Shown here: one piece after another, positions 40,759 through 49,345 of the stretch
Numbering within the stretch: position 1 is the stretch's first letter
Layout: every line of letters begins with the position of its first letter
Assembly (NCBI RefSeq): GCF_000145235.1
Contig: NC_014391.1
Location: forward strand, 5,599,501-5,663,500
Direction: 5' to 3'
Length of the DNA: 64,000 bases
Source of the DNA: Micromonospora aurantiaca ATCC 27029
Lineage (GTDB): Bacteria > Actinomycetota > Actinomycetes > Mycobacteriales > Micromonosporaceae
Made by a program: the position numbers and the translations under genes
Notes under the pieces: generated by a model
Databases searched by the model: none
What the model was told of the DNA's origin: nothing
What the model saw: the letters and a program-made list of their open reading frames with translations, nothing else

Positions 40759-42102
40759 TCACGTGTGGTCGACCACCTCGCCGAGACCGCTGGCGACCAG
40801 CTCGTCCCGGATGACCGCCGCGTCCCCCTCGATCACCATCGTCAGCGACTCCGGGTGCAGATAGGTGGCGGCCGCCGCGGAGACGTCCTCGACCGTCGCC
40901 GCGAGCAGTTGCTCCCGCAGCCGCGCGTGGTAGTCGTCCGGCAGGTCGTGCACGACCAGCGTGGTCAGGGCCGCGGCGATGGCCCGCGGGCTCTGCAACT
41001 CGACCGAGAGCTGCCCGGCCCGCCAGGAACGCGCCACCTCCAGCTCGTCCTCGGTGACACCGGTGAGCTGGGTACGCGAGATCTCGCCCACCGACTCGAC
41101 GAGCGCCGGGGCGGTCACCGCGGTCTGCACGCCGGAGCTGACCGCGAACCGGCCGAACCGCCGGGACGAGGCGAAGTCGCCGCGGATCCCGTACGTGTAG
41201 CCGCGTACCTCCCGGATCAGGTGGTTGAGCCGGGACGTGAACGCGCCGCCGAGCACGGTGCCGGCGAGCGTCATCGGCACGTGGTCGGGGTGGGCGCGAT
41301 GCGGGGACGGGTGGCCGAGCCGCAGCGTGGACTGCACCGAGCCGGGCCGGTCGACCAGGATGACCCGGCGCTGCCCGGCCAGCGGCACGTCGATCGGGCC
41401 GCCGCGTTCCACCGGGCCGCCGCCGGCGCCGGCGAACGCCGTCGCGGCGAGCGCGTCCAGGTCGATCCGCTCCAGGTCGCCGGCGACGACGAGCGTGCCG
41501 GGGCGGATGAACCACTCCGAGTGGAAGACGGTGACGTCGTCCACCTCCAGCGCGGCCACGCTGTCCGGGTCGCCGTAGAGCGGGCGGCCCCACCGGTGCT
41601 CCGCGCCGAACAGCTCGGCCCGGAGCACCGCGTCGGCACGCGGGCCGGGGTTGGCCCAGTCCATCCGCAGCGCGGTCGCCTCGTCGTCGCGTACGCGCAG
41701 TACGTCGGCCGGGTCGAGCCGGGGCGTACGGACCGCCTCGGCCAGCAGCTCCACCGCGGCGGTCAGCCGGTCCACCGGCACCTGCACGCTCACCTGGAAC
41801 GAGTCCCAGTCGAGCCCGGTCGCCAGCTCGGTGCCGAGCGCCTCGATGGCCAGCGCGTACGCGGTGGCGTCCCGCTGCGCGGTGCCCTCCTCCAGCGCCT
41901 TGGCCAGCACCGCGCCGAGGCCCTCCTTGCCGACCGGCTCCCGGCCCGCGCCGCCGTCGAGCAGCAGCAACGCGACGGCGAGGTTCTGCCCGGGCAGGTG
42001 CGCGGCGACCACCTGACCGCCGGCCACCGTCCGCCGGACCACCTGCGGGAACCGGTAGGCGCGGGCGGCGCCGGGGCCGGGACGGGTGGCGATCAGCGAC
42101 AT
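40759..42102 (-). CDS. M16 peptidase-like, non-catalytic partner subunit
   Basis: A 447-residue M16-fold protein. It has no HxxEH zinc motif, and the matching position reads LDGGAGREPVGKEGLGAVLA, while the C-terminal half keeps the R/Y-type substrate-contact region (LIREVRGYTYGIRGDFA). This is the usual B-subunit pattern that pairs with a catalytic A subunit. Its ATG overlaps the TGA of the upstream gene (TGATG), so the two are made together. Confidence 0.85.
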   Translation of the reverse strand: MSLIATRPGPGAARAYRFPQVVRRTVAGGQVVAAHLPGQNLAVALLLLDGGAGREPVGKEGLGAVLAKALEEGTAQRDATAYALAIEALGTELATGLDWDSFQVSVQVPVDRLTAAVELLAEAVRTPRLDPADVLRVRDDEATALRMDWANPGPRADAVLRAELFGAEHRWGRPLYGDPDSVAALEVDDVTVFHSEWFIRPGTLVVAGDLERIDLDALAATAFAGAGGGPVERGGPIDVPLAGQRRVILVDRPGSVQSTLRLGHPSPHRAHPDHVPMTLAGTVLGGAFTSRLNHLIREVRGYTYGIRGDFASSRRFGRFAVSSGVQTAVTAPALVESVGEISRTQLTGVTEDELEVARSWRAGQLSVELQSPRAIAAALTTLVVHDLPDDYHARLREQLLAATVEDVSAAAATYLHPESLTMVIEGDAAVIRDELVASGLGEVVDHT

Positions 42103-43391
42103 CAGTTCTCCTCGGGCAGGTAGGTCAGGATCACCCGGTCGGCGGCGCCGAGCAGCTCGGCGGCCTGCTCGGCGATCTGCTCCGCGGTCACCGCGAGCCA
42201 GGCCGGCAGCCGGTCGGCCGCGCGGGCCGGGTCGCCGAACTGGGTGGCGTAGCGGCCGAGCGTGTCCGCCCGACCGTCGACGGTGGACATCTGCCGCCAC
42301 CACATGGTGCTCAGCAGCGCCTTGGCGCGGTCCAGCTCGGCGGCGGTCACCGGCACGGTGGCCAGCTCGTCGACCACCTCGGCGAGCCCGTCGCGCAGCC
42401 GCTCGGCGCTCACCCCGGGACGGGCCGTGGCGGTGGCGATCAGCGGGGCGGGCGCGTGCGCGAGGTCCACCCCGTACGCGCCGACCAGGTCCGGCTGGGC
42501 GATCCGCTCACCGTCGGCGAGCCGCTGGTAGAGGCGGCTGCCCCGGCCGCTGCCGAGCACGGTGCCCAGCACCGTGGTCACGTCGTACCCCTGGGTGCCG
42601 AACGGGTGGGTGCGGTGCGCGACGTAGACGCGGGGGGCGGGCACGTCGGCGGTGACTGTCTCCACCGCCGGGCGGCCGGTGGCCGGCACGGTGCGGCCGT
42701 CCGGCGCGGCCGGGATGTCGGCGCGCGCGGTGAGACCGCCGAAGTACTTGTCGGCGAGCGCGAACACCTCCGCCGCCTCTGTGTCGCCGACCACTGTGAG
42801 GACCGCGTTGTTCGGCGCGTAGTACGTGCTGTGGAACTCCTGGAAGGTGGCCAGGTCGGCGGCGTTCAGGTCGGCCATCGACCCGATCGTCGCGTGGTGG
42901 TACGGGTGGCCCGGCGGGTAGAGCAGCGGCAGCAGCCGCAGCCACGCGTCGCCGTACGGCACGTTCTCGTAGCGCTGACGGCGCTCGTTCTTCACCACGT
43001 CACGCTGGTTGTCCAGCGTCTCCTGGGTCAGCGCCGGCACCAGCCCGCCCATCCGGTCGGCCTCCAGCCAGAGCGCCAGTTCCAGATGCTCGGCCGGGAC
43101 CGTCTCGAAGTAGTTGGTCCGGTCCGGGTTGGTGGTCGCGTTGAGCGAGCCGCCCGCGCCCTGGATCAGCTTCATGTGCTCGGTCTTCGCCACGTTCACC
43201 GAGCCCTCGAACATGAGGTGCTCGAAGAGGTGGGCGAAGCCGGTCTGTCCCGCCGGTTCGTGGCGTGAGCCCACGTCGTACCAGAGGTTGACCGCCACGG
43301 CCGGGGCGGTGCGGTCCTCGCTCACCACCACACGCAGGCCGTTGTCCAGTCGGGTCGTCTCGATCGGCCAGGGGAAACCGCTGTCGGGCAT
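42102..43391 (-). CDS. M16 zinc peptidase, catalytic subunit
   Basis: A 429-residue metalloprotease of the insulinase/processing-peptidase family. The inverted zinc motif is in FAHLFEHLMFEG (HxxEH), with the distal Glu expected near ETLDNQRDVVKNERRQ. C-terminal M16 repeat VTTVLGTVLGSGRGSRLYQR. Processes peptides; the pair with the inactive subunit forms a closed chamber. ATG 43391 gives a natural N-terminus (MPDSGFPWPIETTRL). Confidence 0.9.
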   Translation of the reverse strand: MPDSGFPWPIETTRLDNGLRVVVSEDRTAPAVAVNLWYDVGSRHEPAGQTGFAHLFEHLMFEGSVNVAKTEHMKLIQGAGGSLNATTNPDRTNYFETVPAEHLELALWLEADRMGGLVPALTQETLDNQRDVVKNERRQRYENVPYGDAWLRLLPLLYPPGHPYHHATIGSMADLNAADLATFQEFHSTYYAPNNAVLTVVGDTEAAEVFALADKYFGGLTARADIPAAPDGRTVPATGRPAVETVTADVPAPRVYVAHRTHPFGTQGYDVTTVLGTVLGSGRGSRLYQRLADGERIAQPDLVGAYGVDLAHAPAPLIATATARPGVSAERLRDGLAEVVDELATVPVTAAELDRAKALLSTMWWRQMSTVDGRADTLGRYATQFGDPARAADRLPAWLAVTAEQIAEQAAELLGAADRVILTYLPEEN

Positions 43392-43476
43392 GAGACGACG
43401 CTATCCGATCTCGGAGGCGGAAAGGTGACACGCGCGCCGGAGCATCGCCGGTGCGCGCCGGGGTACCCGTGCGGGC

Positions 43477-44190
43477 ATGGCCGCCACCGCACCCTCCGCC
43501 GCCGAGCGCGCCGCCGCCGCGTTGGCCCGGCTCCGGCACGCCCGGCTGCTGCATCCGGCCGGGCGCACGTTCGCCGGCGAGACCCGGATCTGGGGTACGC
43601 CGGGACCGCCGACCGGGGTGCCGCTGCTCGACCTGCCGGGCCGGTGGCCGGCCACGATCCGCCTGTCCAAGGGCGTGCCGACGCCGGGTGGCTGGCCGGA
43701 CGTGCTGGGCGTGGCGGTACGGCTGCACCGCGATCCGGAGCCGCCGGTGGACCTGCTGTGGAGTTCCAGCGCCGCCGCGCCGGTGCTGCGGAACCTGCCG
43801 CTGCCCCGGCGGCGCTTCACCGGGACGTACACGTCGATCATGCCGTTCCGGGCCGGCGGGCGGCGGCTGTTCCTGGCCGTGCTGGCCGACCCGGAGTCAC
43901 CCGACCTGGGTCGCGGCCTGGCCGAGGCCGGCGCGGCGGTGGCCGGCGACGAGCCCCGGCTGGTGCTGGCGGTCGCCTCGGCGGTGGGCCGGTGGCGGCC
44001 GTTCGGCGAGGTACGCCTCGACGACGAGCGCGGCGCCGCCGAGGACGCCGCGCTCGCGTTCGATCCGATCGGCAACGTGCCGCCGGGGTTGCGTCTGGCC
44101 GGCCCGCTGGCCCGGCTGCGGGACGACAGTTACCGGGGTTCCCGCCGGGCCCGGGGTGCCGGGCTCAGTCGGGCGGCTCGACGGGGGTGA
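43477..44190 (+). CDS. Conserved hypothetical protein
   Basis: A 237-residue protein: RLRHARLLHPAGRTFAGETR, DLPGRWPATIRLSKGVPTPG, FTGTYTSIMPFRAGGRRLFL, DPIGNVPPGLRLAGPLARLR. The HPAG and RLSKGVPTP segments weakly recall small catalase-fold proteins that lack the haem-ligand Tyr; this is a resemblance only. Its last 26 bp overlap the end of the convergent small gene. Confidence 0.7.
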   Translation: MAATAPSAAERAAAALARLRHARLLHPAGRTFAGETRIWGTPGPPTGVPLLDLPGRWPATIRLSKGVPTPGGWPDVLGVAVRLHRDPEPPVDLLWSSSAAAPVLRNLPLPRRRFTGTYTSIMPFRAGGRRLFLAVLADPESPDLGRGLAEAGAAVAGDEPRLVLAVASAVGRWRPFGEVRLDDERGAAEDAALAFDPIGNVPPGLRLAGPLARLRDDSYRGSRRARGAGLSRAARRG

Positions 44191-44386
44191 CGGTCTGCTC
44201 GGACGTGCGGTGCTCCAGCACCGTGTCGGGGGCGGCGTTCTGGTCCGCCTCGCGGATGTCGGACTCGGTGAGGATCGCGTCGGCCTGCGCCTCCGCGTCG
44301 TCGCTGCCGGCCGCCGCCTCCTCCGGCAGCAGATGCGCTCGGGACTCGATCCGTTCCTGGTCGCTCGGGTCGTGGCTCGTGGTCAT
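44165..44386 (-). CDS. Small acidic hypothetical protein
   Basis: A 73-residue acidic, probably disordered protein starting MTTSHDPSDQERIESRAHLL, rich in Glu, Asp, Ala and Thr. ATG 44386 is used; the frame runs further up across the attenuator of the next operon, which is a shadow. No family recognised. Confidence 0.55.
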   Translation of the reverse strand: MTTSHDPSDQERIESRAHLLPEEAAAGSDDAEAQADAILTESDIREADQNAAPDTVLEHRTSEQTVTPVEPPD

Positions 44387-44462
44387 GCCGATCACATACC
44401 CCGCGTTCCGCACTTCGGAACGACAGCGGGCTTTCCGCCGCGCGTCGGGTACGCTGGCCGAC

Positions 44463-44528
44463 GTGACGCGGTCGTATCGATGGTTTAGGCAGCCGGCTGG
44501 AGGAGCCGGTGACTCGACCATGAGCTGA
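44463..44528 (+). CDS. Aromatic leader peptide before DAHP synthase
   Basis: A 21-codon ORF with GTG start reading VTRSYRWFRQ and then a Gly-rich end. It packs Tyr (44475), Trp (44481) and Phe (44484) codons together, which is very unlikely by chance and is what a transcription-attenuation leader of aromatic synthesis needs. A hairpin 44493-44509 lies within it and a terminator lies 23 bp after it. No classical ribosome site is visible; the GTG may be leaderless. Confidence 0.65.
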   Translation: MTRSYRWFRQPAGGAGDSTMS

Positions 44529-44578
44529 CGTCACCACCTCTTCGAGCCGGCGGGCAGGGATCGATTTCCCTGCCCTTT
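44493..44578 (+). promoter_or_regulatory. Attenuator of the DAHP synthase gene
   Basis: CCGGCT (44493-44498) can pair with AGCCGG (44504-44509) or, when a ribosome stalls, with AGCCGGC at 44545-44551 just before the terminator. The terminator stem GGGCAGGGA (44552-44560) and TCCCTGCCC (44567-44575), loop 6, runs into TTT. The terminator arms are certain; the alternative fold is inferred. Confidence 0.65.
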
Positions 44579-44648
44579 CGTATGCGAGCAGCCGGCTCGA
44601 TCCCCCGGACCCGGCACGGGGGCACGGTCGGCGGAAGGAATCCCCACC

Positions 44649-45737
44649 GTGACCACGTCCCAGGACGCCCATCGGGTCATCGACCAGCGCATCGACCGTG
44701 TGGTGCCGCTGACCACCCCGGCCCTGCTGCACCACCACCTGCCGCTCGAGACCCCGCTGGCCGAGGCCGTCGTGGCGGGCCGCCGTGCCGTCGGCCGGGT
44801 GCTGGACCGCGACGACGACCGGCTGCTCGTCGTCGTCGGCCCCTGCTCCGTGCACGACCCGGCCGCCGCCCTGGAGTACGCGGGCCGGCTGCGCGAGGCC
44901 GCCGCCCGGGTCGCCGACGATTTGCTCGTGGTGATGCGTGTCTACTTCGAGAAGCCGCGCTCGACGGTGGGCTGGAAGGGCCTGATCAACGACCCGGCGC
45001 TGGACGGCTCCGGCGACGTGAACACGGGCCTGCGTACCGCGCGGGCGCTCCTGCTCGACGTGCTGCGGCTGGGCCTGCCGGTGGGCTGCGAGTTCCTCGA
45101 CCCGATCACCCCGCAGTACATCGCGGACACGGTGGCCTGGGGCGCGATCGGCGCGCGGACGGTGGAGAGCCAGGTGCACCGGCAGCTCGCCTCCGGGCTG
45201 TCCATGCCGATCGGCATGAAGAACCGCCCGGACGGCAGCATCGCCACCGCCGTGGACGCGATCCGGGCCGCCGGGGTGCCGCACGTCTTCCCCGGCATCG
45301 ACGTCTCCGGCACCCCGGCGATCATGCACACCCGGGGCAACGCGGACGGGCACCTCGTGCTGCGTGGCGGGGGCGGCCGGCCGAACTACGACGCGGAGTC
45401 GGTGGCCGGGGCGCTGGAACTGCTGCGGGCCGCGGGCCTGCCGGAGCGGGTGGTGGTCGACGCCAGCCACGCCAACAGCGGCAAGGACCACCGCAACCAG
45501 CCGCTCGTCGCCGCCGACGTGGCCGCCCAGCTCGCCGCCGGCCAGCGCGGGATCGCCGGCATCATGCTGGAGAGCTTCCTGGTGCCGGGCCGGCAGGACC
45601 TGGACCCGACCCGGGAGCTGGCGTACGGCCAGTCGGTCACCGACGCCTGCATCGGCTGGGACGCCACCGCCGAGGTCCTCGACCACCTCGCCCAGGCCGT
45701 GCGGGCCCGCCGGGCCACGCTCCCGGCGCCGGCCTGA
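44649..45737 (+). CDS. 3-deoxy-7-phosphoheptulonate (DAHP) synthase, class I
   Basis: First step of the shikimate pathway: condenses phosphoenolpyruvate and erythrose-4-phosphate. The 362-residue sequence is of the E. coli AroF/G/H type: RLLVVVGPCSVHDPAAALEY, FEKPRSTVGWKGLINDP, GMKNRPDGSI, ASHANSGKDH and ESFLVPGRQD. Most actinobacteria rely on class II enzymes, so a class I copy is an extra, probably feedback-controlled, isoenzyme. The Tyr/Trp/Phe leader upstream fits that. Confidence 0.92.
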   Translation: MTTSQDAHRVIDQRIDRVVPLTTPALLHHHLPLETPLAEAVVAGRRAVGRVLDRDDDRLLVVVGPCSVHDPAAALEYAGRLREAAARVADDLLVVMRVYFEKPRSTVGWKGLINDPALDGSGDVNTGLRTARALLLDVLRLGLPVGCEFLDPITPQYIADTVAWGAIGARTVESQVHRQLASGLSMPIGMKNRPDGSIATAVDAIRAAGVPHVFPGIDVSGTPAIMHTRGNADGHLVLRGGGGRPNYDAESVAGALELLRAAGLPERVVVDASHANSGKDHRNQPLVAADVAAQLAAGQRGIAGIMLESFLVPGRQDLDPTRELAYGQSVTDACIGWDATAEVLDHLAQAVRARRATLPAPA

Positions 45738-45786
45738 GCGGGGTTGGGGCGAGTTTGACCGGTTCGGTGCCGGGTAGGTGGTCGGC

Positions 45787-46011
45787 GTGACCGATGACGC
45801 GCCCGTGACCGAGCAGCCCGACACCAGGCCGCTCGACGACCTGCTCGACGACATCTACCACGGCCAGGAGCGGATCACCCAGGCGGACATCTACCGCCGG
45901 GCGGTGGCCGCCGAACTCCCCGCGGAGCTGCTCACCCGGATCGCCGCACTCCCCCAGGGCGAGTACGCGGCGGACGAGGCGGCGGATCTGCTGGGCGGCA
46001 CGGTCGCCTGA
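45787..46011 (+). CDS. Small hypothetical protein
   Basis: A 74-residue acidic protein: VTDDAPVTEQPDTRPLDDLL, then DIYHGQERITQADIYRRAVA and LLTRIAALPQGEYAADEAAD. Mostly helical. GTG 45787 is preferred; an upstream GTG at 45778 also fits. It stands between DAHP synthase and another small acidic gene. No function recognised. Confidence 0.6.
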   Translation: MTDDAPVTEQPDTRPLDDLLDDIYHGQERITQADIYRRAVAAELPAELLTRIAALPQGEYAADEAADLLGGTVA

Positions 46012-46038
46012 GCCCCCGGAAGACCGAGAGGACGCGAG

Positions 46039-46248
46039 ATGACCGATCGCAACCCCGACCACGAGCACCTGGCGGCGCTCGGCCAGCCCCCGGAGGGCGT
46101 CGACACGCTGCCGGAGCCGGACTTCGCCAACGAGCACGAGCGCACCGCTGTGGACCGGGACGTCGTCACCGGGGAGGACGAGGACGAGCGGGAGCCGGAG
46201 GCGTCGCGCGGCTGGGCCGGCGAGGACCACGGCACCACCCCCACCTGA
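46039..46248 (+). CDS. Small acidic hypothetical protein
   Basis: A 69-residue, highly acidic protein: MTDRNPDHEHLAALGQPPEG, TLPEPDFANEHERTAVDRDV, then a Glu/Asp-rich tail, likely disordered. GAGAGGACG precedes ATG 46039 as a possible ribosome site. A strong bidirectional palindrome follows the stop. Confidence 0.6.
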   Translation: MTDRNPDHEHLAALGQPPEGVDTLPEPDFANEHERTAVDRDVVTGEDEDEREPEASRGWAGEDHGTTPT

Positions 46249-46264
46249 CCGTGGGAGACACGGA

Positions 46265-46294
46265 AAAGGGGGCCGGCGCGCGCCGGCCCCCTTT
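46265..46294. terminator. Perfect 30-bp palindromic terminator
   Basis: AAAGGGGGCCGGCGC and its exact reverse complement meet without a spacer; ends are A-run/T-run, serving both the rightward gene (stop 46248) and the leftward gene (stop 46307). Confidence 0.85.
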
Positions 46295-46306
46295 CGTGTC
46301 CTCGGG

Positions 46307-46846
46307 TCACGCCTCGTGGCGACCGCCCTCGGCCGCCTGCTGGGCGACCGCGTACCCCATCTGGAGGAAGTCGGAGGCGGCCACCGCGGTCAGCGCGGTG
46401 GCGACCAGCCGGGTCAGCCGGGGCGCCAGCACCAGACCGCCGGTGAGCCCGGTGGCCACCCACACCGCCAGGCAGAACGGGCAGCTCACCAGCTCGCCGA
46501 GCGCGTGCCGGGTCGGGCTGCCCTCGTCGCGGACCTGCTCCATCACCTCGCCGCTGCCGATCGGGTGGTCGTAGCGGGTGAACGGCGCCCGCAGCGGGCT
46601 GGTGATCGCGTCCTTGGACAGCAGCCGGCTGAGCTTGTGCGTGGCGATCGAGAGCAGCACCACGTCCGCGGGCGTGGGCCGCTCGGGCACCGGCCGGCCG
46701 GTCGCGCGGACCAGGCCGACGAGCGCGGCTGTGACACCGGCGTACGTGCCCATCGCCTTCAGGTAGCCCTCCAGCGGCCGGTGCTCGTGCGGTGCGTACG
46801 CCTGGCGCAGGCGCGCCACCTTCTGCTTCAGGCCACTCCCGGTCAA
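46307..46846 (-). CDS. DUF1360 membrane protein
   Basis: A 179-residue protein: RRPLEGYL-like entry, PTPADVVLLSIATHKLSRLL, SKDAITSPLRAPFTRYDHPI, LGELVSCPFCLAVWVATGLT. The CPFC pair and the two to three membrane segments match DUF1360 (sporulation/germination-associated in some actinomycetes). Function unknown. Confidence 0.75.
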   Translation of the reverse strand: MTGSGLKQKVARLRQAYAPHEHRPLEGYLKAMGTYAGVTAALVGLVRATGRPVPERPTPADVVLLSIATHKLSRLLSKDAITSPLRAPFTRYDHPIGSGEVMEQVRDEGSPTRHALGELVSCPFCLAVWVATGLTGGLVLAPRLTRLVATALTAVAASDFLQMGYAVAQQAAEGGRHEA

Positions 46847-46880
46847 CCCGGCCTCCTCGTGCTCGTCGTGCGGGCCGGGC

Positions 46881-47198
46881 TCAACCGGCGGTCAGGTTGT
46901 CGGCCACCTCGCGGTCGAGGTTGGCCAGGATCTCGTCGGCCAGGTCGTGGTCCGGCCCGGCCAGGTCCAGCCGCACCCGGGCGCCGCCCGCGCCGGCCGG
47001 CTCCACGTCGATCTCGGCGGACCAGTCCGCGGCACTCCACCGGGCCCGCATGTCGTCGGCGTCGACGACCTCGACCCGGCATGTGCCGGAGCTGCGCAGC
47101 CGCTCGGGCAGCCAGGCCGAGGAACGGTCCGGATCGGTGGCCGTGTTGAACACCACCTCCGGCGGCGCGGACATGCCGCGCTCGGCGTGGCTGGCCAT
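46881..47198 (-). CDS. SRPBCC-family small protein
   Basis: A 105-residue START-like protein: APPEVVFNTATDPDRSSAWL, CRVEVVDADDMRARWSAADW and ARVRLDLAGPDHDLADEILA. Such proteins bind hydrophobic ligands in a helix-grip pocket; ligand unknown. Its ATG overlaps the stop of the gene above by 1 bp (TGATG). Confidence 0.75.
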   Translation of the reverse strand: MASHAERGMSAPPEVVFNTATDPDRSSAWLPERLRSSGTCRVEVVDADDMRARWSAADWSAEIDVEPAGAGGARVRLDLAGPDHDLADEILANLDREVADNLTAG

Positions 47199-47497
47199 CA
47201 GGCGTCCCGCAGCCGGCTCGGGTCGACCTCCCGGCCGGGGTGCCGGGCCAGGTACTCCGTCTCCAGTTCGGCGGTGCGCCGCAGGTGGTTGGCGAGCGCC
47301 GAGTCGGTGGCGTGCCGCAGCGTGTCCAGCCGGGTGCGGTGCAGGCTCTGCATCTCCCGGACCAGGTCGTCGTCACCCAGCTCCACCGGGTCCACCCCGA
47401 GTTGCTCGCCGTCCGCGTCGACGGTACGGGCGTGGTCGCCGTCCCACTCCGCGACCCGCTGTTCCGGGCTCGCGTCCCGGCGTACCGATTCGGTCAT
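47198..47497 (-). CDS. Small actinobacterial hypothetical protein
   Basis: A 99-residue protein: MTESVRRDASPEQRVAEWDG, DDDLVREMQSLHRTRLDTLR and HLRRTAELETEYLARHPGRE. The helical C-terminal half is like a family I know only as a hypothetical of ~90 residues. It is coupled to the SRPBCC gene. Function unknown. Confidence 0.7.
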   Translation of the reverse strand: MTESVRRDASPEQRVAEWDGDHARTVDADGEQLGVDPVELGDDDLVREMQSLHRTRLDTLRHATDSALANHLRRTAELETEYLARHPGREVDPSRLRDA

Positions 47498-47620
47498 CGT
47501 CGCCCCCTCGTCTCGTTCGGGTTGGCACCTGTTCGGATGCCCAGCGGGCGTGTCACCAAACCCCGCCCGGACTACGACGCCGTGTCGGAGACGACCGGCG
47601 GCCCCGGTACTCTCGTTGGC

Positions 47621-48049
47621 ATGAATCGGCTCTGGACACCGGCGTGGATCGTCCGCCACGTGGCCATGGTCGTGCTCGTGGCGGGTTGCCTCGGCATGGG
47701 TTGGTGGCAGGTCACCCGCGCCGCCGGGGGGAACGCGATCAGCTTCGGTTACGCGATCGAGTGGCCGGTCTTCGCCGGTTTCGTGATCTTCGTCTGGTGG
47801 CGTGAGGTCCGCCAGACGCTGCGCGCCGCCGACCCGGCGTCGGCGCCGGCGGAGGACACCGCGCCGTCGGCCGGTCCCGCGCCGTCGGTGACCGCCGGCA
47901 CCCCGGCGGTACGCCGGCCGGTGCGCGTCGTGCGGGCGCCGTCCGCCCCGGCCGACGGGGCGGACGACGCCGAGCTGGCCGCGTACAACAGCTACCTATC
48001 CTGGTTGAACGCCAATCCGGGCGCCCGGCCCGGCGACTATCCCGGCTGA
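47621..48049 (+). CDS. Membrane protein with two spans
   Basis: A 142-residue protein: HVAMVVLVAGCLGMGWWQVT and a second span AIEWPVFAGFVIFVWWREV, then a Pro/Ala linker and a helical end (ELAAYNSYLSWLNANPGARP). This resembles a widely conserved actinobacterial membrane protein found next to DUF3817 genes. It precedes DUF3817 by 25 bp, so one operon is likely. Confidence 0.75.
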   Translation: MNRLWTPAWIVRHVAMVVLVAGCLGMGWWQVTRAAGGNAISFGYAIEWPVFAGFVIFVWWREVRQTLRAADPASAPAEDTAPSAGPAPSVTAGTPAVRRPVRVVRAPSAPADGADDAELAAYNSYLSWLNANPGARPGDYPG

Positions 48050-48074
48050 GGCCGGTGCGGAAGGACGGACGACG

Positions 48075-48404
48075 GTGGGCGGAGCCTTTACCCGGTACCG
48101 CGTGATCGCCTGGATCGTGGGCGTGGCGCTCGTGGTGCTGGTCCTGATCGGCATGCCGCTGAAGTACGGCTTCGACAACCCGAGCGTGGTGGCCGTGGTC
48201 GGCGTGGCGCACGGCTGGCTGTACATGCTCTATCTGGCGCTCACGTTCGATCTGTCGCGCCGGGCGAACTGGCCGCTGAAGCGGATGCTGCTGGTGATGC
48301 TCGCCGGCACCGTGCCGTTCGTCTCGTTCTACGCCGAGCGGCGGGTGAGCCACTGGGTGGCCGCCGAGGCCCGGCCGCGGACGCCGGAGCCGGTCGCGGG
48401 CTGA
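48075..48404 (+). CDS. DUF3817 membrane protein
   Basis: A 109-residue protein with three hydrophobic segments: YRVIAWIVGVALVVLVLIGM, VVGVAHGWLYMLYLALTF, MLLVMLAGTVPFVSFYAERR. The HGWLYMLYL and PFVSFYAERR pieces are DUF3817 hallmarks. Start GTG 48075. Convergent with the next gene, 7 bp away. Confidence 0.82.
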   Translation: MGGAFTRYRVIAWIVGVALVVLVLIGMPLKYGFDNPSVVAVVGVAHGWLYMLYLALTFDLSRRANWPLKRMLLVMLAGTVPFVSFYAERRVSHWVAAEARPRTPEPVAG

Positions 48405-48411
48405 CCGCGTC

Positions 48412-48984
48412 TCACCGGGCCGGCCGCCACGGCTCGGCCGCCGGCGGGTCGGCCCAGCCGCCCAGCCGCGCCGCCTCCCGGGCCCGCCCCAGCGCGCGGG
48501 CGACCTGGCCGAACTGCCGCTCGTCGTCGCTGCTGAACAGCAGCACCTCGGTGCCGCGCACCCGTCCCCACAGCTCGTGCGAAGGGGGCCGCACGCGGTC
48601 GCCGATCAGCACGAGCAGCAGCGGCACCAGCCCGACGGCGCCGAGCATGAGGTACGCCCCGGCGGTGAGCCGGTGCAGGCCGCCGGTGAAGCCGAGCAGC
48701 AGGCCGACCGCGGCGATCATCGCGGCGGACACGGCGACCGCCCGGATCGCGAGCCGGTCGTGCGGCCCGCGGTCGGTCCGGAGCTGGGTGATCTCGGCCA
48801 CCGGCCAGCTGTTGCGGCCGACGGTGAAACGCTCGGCGGTGACGACGATGCCGGGCCGGGCGTAGAGCAGCCTGGGTGCGGCCGGTCGCGGCGAGCGGGG
48901 CGGCTGGGCGGCGGAGCGGTCGGTCTGCACGGCGGCCTCCCGGGAGCAGGGATCCCGTGGTGGGATTTCCCGTCCGGGCTTCAT
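48412..48984 (-). CDS. Membrane protein (DUF6232-like)
   Basis: A 190-residue protein: a Pro-rich head, VTAERFTVGRNSWPVAEITQ, two spans (AVSAAMIAAVGLLLGFTGGL and AYLMLGAVGLVPLLLVLIGD) and TEVLLFSSDDERQFGQVARA. The pattern of a PH-like strand, then two spans, then a PH-like strand matches DUF6232-type proteins; that name is from memory. Role unknown. Confidence 0.65.
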   Translation of the reverse strand: MKPGREIPPRDPCSREAAVQTDRSAAQPPRSPRPAAPRLLYARPGIVVTAERFTVGRNSWPVAEITQLRTDRGPHDRLAIRAVAVSAAMIAAVGLLLGFTGGLHRLTAGAYLMLGAVGLVPLLLVLIGDRVRPPSHELWGRVRGTEVLLFSSDDERQFGQVARALGRAREAARLGGWADPPAAEPWRPAR

Positions 48985-49345
48985 TGTGTTGGCCTCGCGC
49001 CACCTGACCTCGGGGTTTCGGCGGTCGCGGGGGTCATCGGCCCGGCCCTGCCCGCCGGAAACAGAGAACGATTTCCGTCTTTGTCATGACTTTGCCTGGC
49101 GTTGCCTGGCGACATCCGCCCAGAACGACGAATCGGGCGAGTCGCCTCATCCACCCACCGGTTCCCCCTCATCACTTTCCGCCACTTTGCCAACTTTCGC
49201 CCCTGCTTGAACTCCCGACTACTGCGATCACGGGTTAGGTTGTCCAGGTCGGCCCGGTCGACAGCCGTCCACCCGGACGGCCCCGGGCCGGTGTCGCCGG
49301 GTCGCGAACGTGCCCGGCGACCGGTGGGAGAGGAGCTTTCCGCTC
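48985..49345. promoter_or_regulatory. Upstream region of the NlpC/P60 gene
   Basis: No gene is seen in this 361-bp gap. It should hold divergent promoters. GGTTAGGTT near 49233 could be a -10 region. A patch around 49110-49180 has features that weakly recall a riboswitch on the minus strand, but not enough to call. Confidence 0.35.

Noticed and set aside
49050..49200. Possible cyclic di-AMP (ydaO-type) riboswitch near the NlpC/P60 gene
   Set aside because: Some pieces on the minus strand (GGGGGAACC, GCCCGATTCGTC) look suggestive, but they point away from the NlpC/P60 gene and the later conserved parts are missing. A covariance-model search would decide.
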